Shown here: positions 17,869-25,957 of the stretch, piece after piece
Position numbering within the stretch: position 1 is the first letter of the stretch
Layout: each line of letters starts with the position of its first letter
Source of the DNA: Sinorhizobium sp. B11
GTDB lineage: Bacteria; Pseudomonadota; Alphaproteobacteria; Rhizobiales; Rhizobiaceae
Direction of reading: 5' to 3'
Assembly (NCBI GenBank): GCA_039725955.1
Contig: CP091034.1
Span: 3,908,501 to 3,972,500 of the forward strand
DNA: 64,000 nt
Notes under the pieces: model-generated
Told to the model about the DNA's origin: nothing
Databases searched by the model: none
The model's input: the letters and a program-made list of their open reading frames with translations, nothing else
Program-made: the position numbers and the translations under genes

Positions 17869-18921
17869 ATGATTTTTGCTTCTGACAACTGGGCTGGCGC
17901 CCATAAATCCATTGCCGAACGCCTGCTCGCCGAATCCACCGGTTTTGCCGCCGCTTACGGCAACAGCGATCTCGACAAGCGAGTGGAAGCCCGCTTTTCA
18001 GAAATCTTCGAGCGCGAGGTTTCCGTCTTCTTCGTTGCGACCGGCACCGCTGCCAACTCCCTGGCGCTGGCGAGCGTCCAGCGCCCTGGCGGGATCACCT
18101 TCTGCCATTCAGAAGCCCATGTGATCGAGGATGAATGCGGCGCCCCAGAATTCTTCTCCGGCTCCGCCCGCCTCATGGCCGTCGACGGCGAGGCCGGCAA
18201 GATCGATCCGACCAAGCTCTCGGCAAAGATCGCGCACTTCCCGGAGGATGCCCTTCGTCATGGCCGCGCCACCGCTGTGACCATCACCCAATCCACCGAA
18301 ATCGGTACCGTCTATTCGCTGCCGGAAATCGGCGAGATTTCCACGATCGCCAAGAAGCGAGGACTACCCCTGCACATGGACGGCGCGCGCTTTGCCAATG
18401 CGCTCGTTGCATTGAATGCAACACCTGCCGAAATGACCTGGAAGCGCGGCGTCGATATGCTCTCCTTCGGCGGCACGAAGAATGGTTGCTGGTGTGCTGA
18501 AGCGATCGTCTTCTTCAATCCGGAACAGGCGAAGGAAATGCATTTCATCCGCAAGCGGGCTGCCCAGCACTTCTCCAAGTCGCGTTTCATCTCCGCCCAG
18601 TTCGACGCCTATTTCGAAAACGGCCTCTGGCTTGATCTCGCCCGACACTCCAATGGCATGGCCGACGGCTTGCGCGCCGGCATCGGCGCCAGCAATTCGG
18701 CCCGGCTCGCCTGGCCGACCGCCTCGAATGAAGTTTTCGCGGTCATTCAGAAATCGGCGGCAAAAACGGCTGAGAGCAAGGGTGCAAAATTTTACGAGTG
18801 GCCGATCCCTGCCGGGATGCCGGATCTCGTTTCGGAGGGCGAAACTCTTGTCCGTCTCGTCACCAGCTTTGCAACGACCGAAGCCGATGTCGATGGCTTC
18901 CTCAAATGCCTGGCCGCCTGA
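17869..18921 (+). CDS. Low-specificity L-threonine aldolase family (PLP-dependent)
   Basis: 350 aa. It cleaves threonine/allo-threonine to glycine and acetaldehyde, using PLP in the cytosol. The N-terminus MIFASDNWAGAHKSIAERL and the segment FVATGTAANSLALA match the beta-eliminating-lyase/threonine aldolase fold. HMDGARFANALVAL carries the PLP-binding Asp, and Lys204 in SFGGTKNGCW is the Schiff-base lysine. The open frame extends to a GTG at 17821, but that 16-residue extension is low complexity, so ATG 17869 is used. The gene is divergent from gltB. Confidence 0.9.
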   Translation: MIFASDNWAGAHKSIAERLLAESTGFAAAYGNSDLDKRVEARFSEIFEREVSVFFVATGTAANSLALASVQRPGGITFCHSEAHVIEDECGAPEFFSGSARLMAVDGEAGKIDPTKLSAKIAHFPEDALRHGRATAVTITQSTEIGTVYSLPEIGEISTIAKKRGLPLHMDGARFANALVALNATPAEMTWKRGVDMLSFGGTKNGCWCAEAIVFFNPEQAKEMHFIRKRAAQHFSKSRFISAQFDAYFENGLWLDLARHSNGMADGLRAGIGASNSARLAWPTASNEVFAVIQKSAAKTAESKGAKFYEWPIPAGMPDLVSEGETLVRLVTSFATTEADVDGFLKCLAA

Positions 18922-18988
18922 TTTCGCAAATGCCAGATTCGCGAGGGAAAATCCCGCCGTCGCCGGCGGGAATTCTGATTGAAGATCT

Positions 18989-19843
18989 TCAGGCCGACCG
19001 CAAGCCTCTGACCTTCTTTAGAATATCATCCGAAAGTGCCGCCACGAGCGCCTGATCGGCTCCCTTTCGCGGCACCAGTACGAACTCGACATCCTCCAGC
19101 ACCGGTAGCCGGGCCGGCGAGATTTCCTTCAACCCCGAGGGAGCCATGCTGCGCGGCTGCACGAGCACTCCCATTCCGGCGCGTGCTGCTGCCGTCAGTC
19201 CGCTGAGGCTGCCGCAGGTGCAGACGATCCGCCAGTCCACGCCCTGCCGACCGAGCGCTTCCAGCGCAATGGCGCGCGTCACACTCGGCGGCGGGAAAGC
19301 GATCAAGGGCAGTGGACCGGATGCGAGCACATGCTCCGGATCACGCGCCAGCCACACCAGCGGCTCCCGGTACACGAGCTTTCCGTGCTCATCGCCGAGC
19401 CTTCGCTTGGCAAGCACGAGATCGATCGCCCCTGCATCCTGCATTTCATAAAGTACACCGGAAAGTGCCACCGTCAGTTCCATATCGACGGAAGGATGCG
19501 AGCGTACGAAATCTTCCAGCACCGCCGGCAAGCGGCTCGTCACAAAATCCTCGGAAACGCCAAGCCGCAGCCGCCCACGCAGGCTGCCGCTCTTGAACAG
19601 CGACTGCACCTGCCCCTCGATCGACAGCATCGCCCGCGCATGTGTCAGCAAGGCTTCGCCATCGCCGGTCAGCACGACCTTGTGCGTATCACGCTCCAGC
19701 AGCCGGCGCCCGAGTGACGTTTCCAGCCTCTGGATATGCTGGCTGACCGTCGACTGCCCAAGCCCCAGCCTTTCGGCGGCCAGAGTAAAGCTGCCCATCT
19801 GCTCGACGGTGACGAAACTGCGTAGCTGTGAGAGATCCAGCAT
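18989..19843 (-). CDS. LysR-family transcriptional regulator
   Basis: 284 aa from ATG 19843 (MLDLSQLRSFVTVEQMGSFT), the usual LysR start; an in-frame start 7 codons upstream exists. The winged helix-turn-helix is at ~1-60 (AAERLGLGQSTVSQHIQRLE). The periplasmic-binding-like effector domain covers ~88-284 (LRLGVSEDFVTSRLPAVLED). It is transcribed divergently from the BASS transporter with ~95 bp between starts, which makes that transporter the likely target. The effector is unknown. Confidence 0.93.
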   Translation of the reverse strand: MLDLSQLRSFVTVEQMGSFTLAAERLGLGQSTVSQHIQRLETSLGRRLLERDTHKVVLTGDGEALLTHARAMLSIEGQVQSLFKSGSLRGRLRLGVSEDFVTSRLPAVLEDFVRSHPSVDMELTVALSGVLYEMQDAGAIDLVLAKRRLGDEHGKLVYREPLVWLARDPEHVLASGPLPLIAFPPPSVTRAIALEALGRQGVDWRIVCTCGSLSGLTAAARAGMGVLVQPRSMAPSGLKEISPARLPVLEDVEFVLVPRKGADQALVAALSDDILKKVRGLRSA

Positions 19844-19862
19844 CGGGGAGATCCAGATTTGC

Positions 19863-19875
19863 AATAACTGTTATT
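19863..19875. promoter_or_regulatory. Candidate LysR-type binding palindrome
   Basis: AATAAC-T-GTTATT is a perfect palindrome with a central base, located between the divergent lysR-type and transporter genes, 20 bp upstream of the regulator start. Position and AT-rich dyad form fit a LysR-type operator (T-N11-A type); autoregulation is inferred. Confidence 0.5.
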
Positions 19876-19937
19876 CCTTGCATCCTGGATCATAATGAGC
19901 GACAGAACAATGACTCTTTAAGTTAGGCGAGACAGCC

Positions 19938-20942
19938 ATGCGGCGCTTTCTACCCGATACGTTCACCATCCTGCTCGTTTGCACCGTCATCCTCGCGTCG
20001 ATCTTCCCCGCGAGCGGCGCCTTTGCCGGCTGGTTCGGGGTAGCGACCGATTTTGCCATTGCGCTGCTGTTCTTCCTGCACGGCGCACGCCTCTCGCGTG
20101 ATGTCGTTGTTGCCGGTCTGCTGCACTGGCGCCTGCACCTCATGATCCTGCTGACTACCTTCGGCCTCTTCCCGATCTTCGGGCTGGCGATAGGCTTCAT
20201 CCCGGATTCGATCCTGCCGCAGCCGCTTTATCTCGGCATCCTCTTCCTTTGCGTGCTGCCGTCGACGGTGCAATCCTCGATCGCCTTCACATCGATGGCC
20301 GGCGGAAACGTCCCCGCGGCGATCTGCTCGGCGTCGGCCTCGAACATCTTCGGCATGTTCCTGACACCGCTGCTTGTCGGCCTGCTCTTCTCGGTCGGTG
20401 GCCATGGCGGCTTCTCGTTCGACGCACTGGAACAGATCCTGTTGCAATTGCTGGCTCCCTTCGTTGTCGGCCAGATCCTGCAGCCCTGGATCGGCGAGTG
20501 GATCCGCTCCAAGAAGAAAATCCTGATGCCCGTCGATCGCGGCTCCATCCTGATGGTTGTCTACCTGGCTTTCTCGACGGCCGTCGTCGAAGGGCTATGG
20601 CACACCTTTTCGATCGCCGATATCGTCGCCGTCATCATCGCCGATATGCTGCTGCTGGCGCTCGTCCTCGTCATCACCATGCATGGCAGCCGCTGGTTGG
20701 GCTTCAACAAGGCCGACGAGATCACCATAACCTTCTGCGGGTCGAAGAAGAGCCTTGCGAGCGGTGTTCCAATGGCAAACGTCATCTTTGCCGGCCAATC
20801 GATCGGCGCGATCGTCCTGCCGCTGATGCTCTTTCACCAGATCCAGCTGATGGTCTGCGCCGTCATCGCCCAGAAATATGCCGCTGCCGCAGCGCGCCGC
20901 ACATCGGAAAAAAAGCTGGAAGAAGCGACAAGCCCGGCCTGA
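19938..20942 (+). CDS. Bile acid:sodium symporter (BASS) superfamily transporter, YfeH-like
   Basis: 334 aa. About ten hydrophobic segments run from residue 6 to ~315 (TFTILLVCTVILASIFPASG, ATDFAIALLFFLHGARLSRD, SVVGGH-type linkers, GAIVLPLMLFHQIQLMVCAV). LFFLHGARLS and TFCGSKKSLASGVPMA are characteristic of the SBF-like/YfeH branch. The substrate is unknown; relatives move organic anions with Na+. It is divergent from a LysR regulator and followed by a terminator, suggesting a one-gene regulon. Confidence 0.9.
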   Translation: MRRFLPDTFTILLVCTVILASIFPASGAFAGWFGVATDFAIALLFFLHGARLSRDVVVAGLLHWRLHLMILLTTFGLFPIFGLAIGFIPDSILPQPLYLGILFLCVLPSTVQSSIAFTSMAGGNVPAAICSASASNIFGMFLTPLLVGLLFSVGGHGGFSFDALEQILLQLLAPFVVGQILQPWIGEWIRSKKKILMPVDRGSILMVVYLAFSTAVVEGLWHTFSIADIVAVIIADMLLLALVLVITMHGSRWLGFNKADEITITFCGSKKSLASGVPMANVIFAGQSIGAIVLPLMLFHQIQLMVCAVIAQKYAAAAARRTSEKKLEEATSPA

Positions 20943-20967
20943 CCAGGTGAGACGGCTTCAAAACAAA

Positions 20968-20996
20968 AACGGCGCCCTTTCGGGCGCCGTTTCGGT
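20968..20996. terminator. Bidirectional terminator between transporter and hsp20
   Basis: Perfect 11-bp stem AAACGGCGCCC/GGGCGCCGTTT with TTTC tetraloop. T-runs flank both sides (TTTC on plus, TTTTTGTTTTG on minus), serving both convergent genes. Confidence 0.88.
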
Positions 20997-21016
20997 CTGA
21001 TCCGGTTGAAAGCGGA

Positions 21017-21487
21017 TTAGCTGTTGACGACCTGCGCTTCGATCGACTTCGGAGCCTCGACCGGCTCAGCGGCAATAGCGATCTTGCGGGGCTTCAGAGC
21101 CTCCGGGATGCTGCGCAGAAGGTCGATATGCAGGAGGCCGTTCTTCAGCGAAGCGGCAGTGACTTCGACATGGTCGGCAAGCTGGAAGCGGCGCTCGAAA
21201 GCGCGCTTTGCAATGCCGCGGTAGAGATACTCGCCGCCATCGGCATTTTCTTCGCGCTTTTCACCCTTCACGGTGAGCGCGTGGGCATGCGATTCGATGG
21301 CGAGTTCGGTTTCGTCAAAGCCGGCAACGGCCATGGTGATGCGATAGGTGTTCTCACCGGTCCGTTCGATATTGTAAGGCGGATAGGTCGGAACCTGGTC
21401 CGGCTGGGAAAGGCTGTCGAGCATCGTGAACAGACGGTCGAAGCCAACGGTGGAACGATAAAGGGGAGAGAAGTCTACGTGACGCAT
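21017..21487 (-). CDS. Small heat-shock protein (Hsp20/IbpA family)
   Basis: 156 aa. It is an ATP-independent holdase that binds unfolding proteins in the cytosol. It starts MRHVDFSPLYRSTVGFDRLF, the class A rhizobial sHSP N-terminus. The alpha-crystallin domain spans ~38-130 (YNIERTGENTYRITMAVAGF ... YLYRGIAKRAFERRFQLADH ... NGLLHIDLLRSIPEALKPRK). The start has AGGAGGA 5 bases upstream, sequestered in a ROSE-type hairpin, so translation should be heat-induced. It ends against a shared terminator. Confidence 0.96.
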   Translation of the reverse strand: MRHVDFSPLYRSTVGFDRLFTMLDSLSQPDQVPTYPPYNIERTGENTYRITMAVAGFDETELAIESHAHALTVKGEKREENADGGEYLYRGIAKRAFERRFQLADHVEVTAASLKNGLLHIDLLRSIPEALKPRKIAIAAEPVEAPKSIEAQVVNS

Positions 21488-21600
21488 GATGTCCTCCTAG
21501 GGAAGCGACGTGTTGCGATAGCATGTCCGTGAAACCCCATTCTTGGCGGCTCCGGGACGATTGCGCGGACCCTTCTGGCGTCCGCAAAGTTCAGATGGGG
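21488..21600 (-). ncRNA. ROSE-type RNA thermometer in the hsp20 5' UTR
   Basis: Reading the minus strand, the last hairpin before the start (21491-21509) pairs GUC-g-CUUC with GGAGGAC over a CCUA loop. It contains the hallmark U(U/C)GCU motif (UCGCU) with the bulged G opposite the Shine-Dalgarno (21493-21498). Upstream, CCCCAT (21600-21595) can pair with ATGGGG (21541-21536), enclosing a TTGCGGAC/GTCCGCGCAA stem. This is the architecture known for rhizobial ROSE elements: the SD is masked at low temperature and melts on heating. The 5' end of the transcript is not mapped. Confidence 0.88.
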
Positions 21601-22169
21601 ATGGCCTTCATGGACTTCAAGCCCTCTTCAAAACGCTGGGATTTCTGCGTGAACCCTGCATGAACGGCAGGTTCGGAGAAGGTTCAGCCGCCTCTCACTA
21701 GAGATAGGCGCATCGGGTGACACTGGCCCGACGGCTGAAGTGTATCGTCCCTTCTTCTTCAGCCTCAATTCGGCCGGCCAAGAGCTCCCTCAGCTCCGCC
21801 GGCCACTTTTCTTCAAGCATAGAGCTCTGCAAGTCGATCCGCGGATCGATATCGAGACAATCCAGCCGCAGATGGTCGAGCCGATTGATTGGCGGGCGCC
21901 GAAATTGACAGGCCGATGGAGGACCCGAATTCGTGACCGGCCTCCCGGCGCCCCAATCTTCAGTCATGAACGTGCGGATAACCGGCTTCATGCCGGGACA
22001 AATCTTTCGTTCTCACTAACTTTAGCGTGTCTCAGCTTTCGCCGAGCTTGTCGTATGGAGAAATCTCGTTCCATTATACTTCGCTTACATTAAGCAGTAA
22101 TTTCGTCATTGATTTTCCCAATCCCTGCGGTATCCCCTAGTCAATATCTCACGCGAAGAAACACTGGCC
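21601..22169. other. Intergenic region without a supported gene
   Basis: These 569 bases should hold the hsp20 promoter (minus) and the hydrolase promoter (plus). Short open frames on both strands (for example 97 aa at 21698-21991 minus) lack ribosome-binding sites and any recognisable family, so I do not call them. I see no repeats or RNA genes. Confidence 0.5.
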
Positions 22170-23141
22170 ATGGAACAGGTGCTTTACTCAACTCCAGACA
22201 ATCCGGCGCCGGAGAACCGCACCGAAGGTTTTTTCGAGACACACGACGGCCATAGGTTGCGTTATGCCGTCTTCCGGTCGCAAACACCGGCGGCCCATGG
22301 AACTGTGGTGCTTCTGCACGGCCGTAGCGAATGTATCGAAAAGTATTTCGAAACGATCCGCGATCTCACTTCCAAGGGTCTCTGGGTCGCGACCTACGAC
22401 CTGCGCGGCCAGGGCGGCTCACCACGGCTGATCAAGAAGCGCAATCACGGCCACCTGCGCCGCTTTTCCGACTACGAGCGCGATCTCGACACCTTCCTCG
22501 AGAAGGTCGTGCTGCCGGATACAAGGCTGCCCTTCTACATGCTCGCCCATTCGACCGGCGGACTGATCGCGCTTTCTGCCGCACCTTATCTTTCGACGCG
22601 TATCGAGCGCATGGTGCTGTCCGCCCCTTTCCTCGGCCTTATTGGCCAGGCCGCTTCCGAGGGGATGATCCGCGCGGTGTCGGCGACGCTCAGCACGATC
22701 GGCCTTGGTGCCTTGCCGCTCGGCAAGATGAAAGAATTGCAGTTCCCCGATAACCCTCTGACATCGGATGAAACGCGTTTCGAGCGAAACGCGGAGATCG
22801 CAAGGGCTCACCCGGAACTTGCTCTGGGAGCGCCGACTGCCCGCTGGATGCACGAATGCATGAAAGCGATCGACCGGGTGACCCAGCCCTATCATCTCTT
22901 CTCGATCACGATCCCCTCTGTCGTCATCGCACCGACGCGCGACGGCCTGGTGCCCTATACGGCGCAAGAGCGGCTTTCGCGCTATTTCCGTGCCGGCCAA
23001 CTCGTGCCGATCAATGGCGCCCGACACGAGGTATTCCAGGAAAGAGATATGTACCGCGCCGCCGCGCTGGCAGCGCTCCACGCCTTCATTCCAGGCAGCG
23101 ATGCTGAGGCGACCGAGGATGTGGCTGCGATCGGCGCATGA
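22170..23141 (+). CDS. Alpha/beta hydrolase, lysophospholipase/monoacylglycerol lipase type (PldB-like)
   Basis: 323 aa. The hydrolase_4 fold is intact: oxyanion-region HG motif in VVLLHGRSECIEKYF, DLRGQGGS, nucleophile elbow MLAHSTGGLIAL (Ser ~130), catalytic Asp in APTRDGLVPYT (~263) and His in NGARHEVFQERD (~289). There is no signal peptide, so it is likely cytosolic or inner-membrane associated. Substrates are probably lysophospholipids or monoacylglycerols; specificity cannot be read from sequence. Its stop is 3 bp from the stop of the opposing hisN gene. Confidence 0.88.
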   Translation: MEQVLYSTPDNPAPENRTEGFFETHDGHRLRYAVFRSQTPAAHGTVVLLHGRSECIEKYFETIRDLTSKGLWVATYDLRGQGGSPRLIKKRNHGHLRRFSDYERDLDTFLEKVVLPDTRLPFYMLAHSTGGLIALSAAPYLSTRIERMVLSAPFLGLIGQAASEGMIRAVSATLSTIGLGALPLGKMKELQFPDNPLTSDETRFERNAEIARAHPELALGAPTARWMHECMKAIDRVTQPYHLFSITIPSVVIAPTRDGLVPYTAQERLSRYFRAGQLVPINGARHEVFQERDMYRAAALAALHAFIPGSDAEATEDVAAIGA

Positions 23142-23144
23142 GCC

Positions 23145-23918
23145 TCAGCGCTGCAGAATCTCGACGGCTTCTTCATAAACCGCCCTGCTGCCGGCAGCGA
23201 TGATCGAACCGCCATTTTCCGGCCGCCCGCCATCCCAGGTGGTCATGATGCCACCGGCACCCTCGATGACAGGAATGATGCCGCCGACGTCGTAAGGCTT
23301 GAGGCTGTTTTCGACAACAAGATCGACATGGCCCGCCGCCAGCAGCGCATAGGCGTAACAATCGCAGCCATAGCGGAAAAGCCGTACCTTGCTTTCGATT
23401 TCGCGGTACTTGTCCATCTCCTCGCCGACGAAGAGATGTGGCGATGTTGTGAACAGGATGGCATTGGAAAGAGCACCGCAATCACGCACCTGCAGCCGGC
23501 GCTCGCCCTCAGGTCCGCTGTAGGTCGAACCATTCTCGTCGCCGAAATAGCGTTCGCCGGTGAAAGGCTGCTCGATCATGCCGGCAATAGCCCGGCCGTT
23601 CTTCTGCAGGCCGATCAGTGTCCCCCAGACAGGAACGCCCGAGATGAATGCGCGCGTGCCGTCGATCGGGTCGATCACCCACACATGCTCGCGATCAAGG
23701 CCGACATTGCCGTGCTCTTCGCCGAGAATGCCGTGGTCGGGGAAATGCGCCTCAATCAGCGCGCGGATCGCGGTTTCCGCCGCCCTGTCGCCTTCGGTGA
23801 CCGGGTCGAAGCCGGAGGACAGCTTGTTGGTGACATTGGTGCCCGAGCGAAAACGCGGCAGGGTTTCCGCCTTCGCAGCTTCGGCAAGACGGTTGAAGAA
23901 CGAACGGTCAGGAAGCAT
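23145..23918 (-). CDS. hisN: Inositol-monophosphatase family, probable histidinol-phosphatase
   Basis: 257 aa. Mg2+-dependent phosphatase fold: PVTEGDRAAETAIRALIEAH, acidic motif ILGEEHGNVG, metal-binding WVIDPIDGTRAFISG, and C-terminal YDVGGIIPVIEGAGGIMTTW. The TRAFISG variant and overall length fit the HisN-type histidinol-phosphatases of alphaproteobacteria, which often lack the HisB phosphatase. Inositol-1-phosphatase activity is the alternative. The synteny with the sRNA, amidohydrolase and cpdR matches what I recall of Sinorhizobium SMc04042-04044. Confidence 0.85.
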   Translation of the reverse strand: MLPDRSFFNRLAEAAKAETLPRFRSGTNVTNKLSSGFDPVTEGDRAAETAIRALIEAHFPDHGILGEEHGNVGLDREHVWVIDPIDGTRAFISGVPVWGTLIGLQKNGRAIAGMIEQPFTGERYFGDENGSTYSGPEGERRLQVRDCGALSNAILFTTSPHLFVGEEMDKYREIESKVRLFRYGCDCYAYALLAAGHVDLVVENSLKPYDVGGIIPVIEGAGGIMTTWDGGRPENGGSIIAAGSRAVYEEAVEILQR

Positions 23919-24037
23919 GGAGAAATCCGTATAGCTGGCGGGAAATGGCGCTTTTCATAGCGAAAAAGCAGTGGAATGCAAATGAAACGGGCAATTTTGG
24001 CTTAGCTGCCTAAAGATTTTGCAGTGCAATATAATGC

Positions 24038-24066
24038 TTGACATTTGTGCAATGCAACAGTAGTTT
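24038..24066 (+). promoter_or_regulatory. Sigma70-type promoter of the sRNA
   Basis: TTGACA (24038-24043) is separated by 17 bases from a weak -10 TAGTTT (24061-24066). This places transcription start near 24073, exactly where the folded RNA begins. TGCAA occurs repeatedly upstream and inside the spacer, including the palindrome TTGCA-G-TGCAA at 24019-24029, a candidate operator. Confidence 0.65.
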
Positions 24067-24072
24067 CCTGAT

Positions 24073-24151
24073 TACAGTCTTCTGACTGTAAATACCCTCC
24101 TTGGGTGTTTCCTCCCTAGACTTAGCCGCGCTGACAAGGCGCGGTTTTTTT
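24073..24151 (+). ncRNA. mmgR: Trans-encoded sRNA of the alpha-r8 family (MmgR-like)
   Basis: About 78 nt between hisN and the amidohydrolase gene, on the plus strand while both neighbours are on the minus strand. Hairpin 1 is TTACAGTC/GACTGTAA (24072-24091). Hairpin 2 is ACCC/GGGT (24094-24106). The unpaired decamer TTTCCTCCCT is at 24108-24117. A terminator CCGCGC/GCGCGG (24126-24144) followed by eight T closes the RNA. The decamer, size, promoter position and synteny with cpdR match my recollection of S. meliloti MmgR, which limits PHB accumulation and responds to nitrogen source. The CU-rich decamer could pair with Shine-Dalgarno sequences. Confidence 0.83.
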
Positions 24152-24167
24152 TGACCTGATTGAGAAA

Positions 24168-25049
24168 TTACTCGGCAGCAAGCGCCCGGTCGCCGGAGAA
24201 TTTCTCGACGTAGTCGGCCATCTGCCGCATGAACGACGTAATGGCGGTCACCACGATGTCGAAATCGGGCCGCTTCTCCAGCGTGACCTCATCGACATAG
24301 ATCGAACGATTGACCTCGATCTGCAGCGCATGCAGCCCGCGCGACGGGCGGCCGTAATGTTCGGTGATGAAGCCGCCGGCATAAGGTTTGTTGCGGATCG
24401 CGGCAAAACCCATTTCCTCGAGGATGCCGATCGCCGTGCGCGAAAGCTCTGACGAAGCGCTAGTCCCGTAGCGGTCGCCTATGATGAAATCGGGTCGCGC
24501 ATTGCTGCCGGCAACGCGCACATTGCCGGGCATGGAATGGCAATCGATCAGGACGCCAAAGCCAAACTGTACATGCGTGCGCGCAATCAGCCGCCGCAGC
24601 GTCGAATGATAGGGCTTGTAGACGCTTTCGACACGTTCCAGCCCTTCCTGTACGGGCAGCCGGCGCGCATAGATTTCCATATTCTCGGCCACGATGCGCG
24701 GAATGGTACCAAGTCCACCGGCAACCCTCAGCGAATTGATATTCGCATAAGGCGGCAGCAGGCCGTCGAACATGCGCGGATCGAGCTCATACGGCTCTCG
24801 GTTGACGTCCAGATAAGCGCGCGGGAAGTTCGCAAGCAGGAGTGGCGCGCCGAGGTCCACGGCCGCACCGAACAGTTCATCGACATAATGGTCTTCGGAC
24901 CGGCGTATCGAGATGCCTTCCAGCCGCGACTGTGCGATGAATTCCGGTGGATAAATACGGCCGCTGTGAGGGGAGTTGTAGACGAAGGGGATGGTCTGCG
25001 ACACGGGCTCATGCACTTCAAAAAGCTCGTATTCGCGTATTTCCGGCAC
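24168..25049 (-). CDS. N-formylglutamate amidohydrolase family protein
   Basis: 293 aa. Family members hydrolyse N-formyl-L-glutamate to glutamate and formate, or act on related N-acyl amino acids. Conserved features are FVYNSPHSGRIYPPEF near the N-terminus, the RSEDHYVDELF region, LIDCHSMPGN (metal-binding His), and NKPYAGGFITEHYGRPSRGL followed by LQIEVNRSIY. The start is GTG at 25049 with GAGGGC upstream. No hut genes are nearby, so a role in histidine degradation is not supported by context; it stands alone next to the sRNA and cpdR. Confidence 0.88.
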   Translation of the reverse strand: MPEIREYELFEVHEPVSQTIPFVYNSPHSGRIYPPEFIAQSRLEGISIRRSEDHYVDELFGAAVDLGAPLLLANFPRAYLDVNREPYELDPRMFDGLLPPYANINSLRVAGGLGTIPRIVAENMEIYARRLPVQEGLERVESVYKPYHSTLRRLIARTHVQFGFGVLIDCHSMPGNVRVAGSNARPDFIIGDRYGTSASSELSRTAIGILEEMGFAAIRNKPYAGGFITEHYGRPSRGLHALQIEVNRSIYVDEVTLEKRPDFDIVVTAITSFMRQMADYVEKFSGDRALAAE

Positions 25050-25239
25050 TTTCTGCCCTCTTTACCATGTCATCAAGTGGCTGTGAGGGCTATGTTGCCA
25101 GTTGCCTGCCCTTAAGTCCATACTACATGGAAGGGATAGCGGCCGCGGCTAGGGCGATTTCACCGGTTGTTTACCGGGCGAAGTATAGTGTAGACGGCTG
25201 GTATCCCATAAAAAACGTAGTGATCAGCGGTCCGGATTA

Positions 25240-25602
25240 ATGACTCAGAAGATACTTCTCGCCGAAGACGACAATGATATGCGCCGCTTCCTGGTGAAGG
25301 CGCTTGAAAAGGCCGGCTACAAGGTCCTTTCCTACGACAACGGCGCTAGCGCTTATGACCGCCTGCGTGAGGAGCCCTTCTCCCTGCTCTTGACCGATAT
25401 CGTCATGCCGGAAATGGATGGCATCGAACTGGCGCGGCGCGCGACCGAACTCGATCCCGACCTGAAGGTGATGTTCATCACCGGTTTTGCAGCCGTTGCA
25501 CTGAACCCTGATTCGAAGGCTCCCAAGGATGCGAAGGTCCTTTCCAAGCCTTTCCACCTGCGCGACCTCGTCGAAGAGGTCAACAAGATGCTTGCCGCAT
25601 AA
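25240..25602 (+). CDS. cpdR: Single-domain response regulator CpdR
   Basis: 120 aa, a receiver domain only. Acidic pocket residues are LAEDDNDMRR, phospho-acceptor Asp53 in LLTDIVMPEMDG, Thr in MFITGF and Lys in LSKPFHLRDL. The sequence and length match alphaproteobacterial CpdR, which when dephosphorylated delivers substrates such as PdeA and, indirectly, CtrA to ClpXP. It is phosphorylated through CckA-ChpT. In Sinorhizobium CpdR1 is needed for cell-cycle control and bacteroid development. It is monocistronic, upstream of tRNA-Val. Confidence 0.93.
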   Translation: MTQKILLAEDDNDMRRFLVKALEKAGYKVLSYDNGASAYDRLREEPFSLLLTDIVMPEMDGIELARRATELDPDLKVMFITGFAAVALNPDSKAPKDAKVLSKPFHLRDLVEEVNKMLAA

Positions 25603-25686
25603 GGCGTCTTGGCGGATCGTCACAAAACTTCAAAAAAGCCTATTGACGGCTCCGGAGGTTTTGTGGTCTATGCGCCGACATCGGAT

Positions 25687-25761
<75 letters not shown>

Positions 25762-25780
25762 TCCTAATTCGCTGAAAAGC

Positions 25781-25812
25781 AAGGCCTTTCGAGAAATCGA
25801 AAGGCCTTTTTA
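25781..25812 (+). terminator. Terminator downstream of tRNA-Val
   Basis: Perfect 12-bp stem AAGGCCTTTCGA/TCGAAAGGCCTT with GAAA loop, followed by TTTT-AGTTTT. Confidence 0.88.
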
Positions 25813-25957
25813 GTTTTGGCGCTGTGGCCTTCGCAGGCTCTTCTAAGACCGGTGCGAAGTGTCTGCTTGTTCGTGCCGCATTTGCCGAAACTTCCCTGAA
25901 AAGTGGCTTGACCAAACGGTTGCAATGTTGCTTCGCTCTCCCTCATTGGGGGTGCAC

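Noticed and set aside
21698..21991. 97-aa minus-strand frame upstream of hsp20
   Set aside because: No ribosome-binding site, no recognisable domain, and competing frames on the other strand of similar length.
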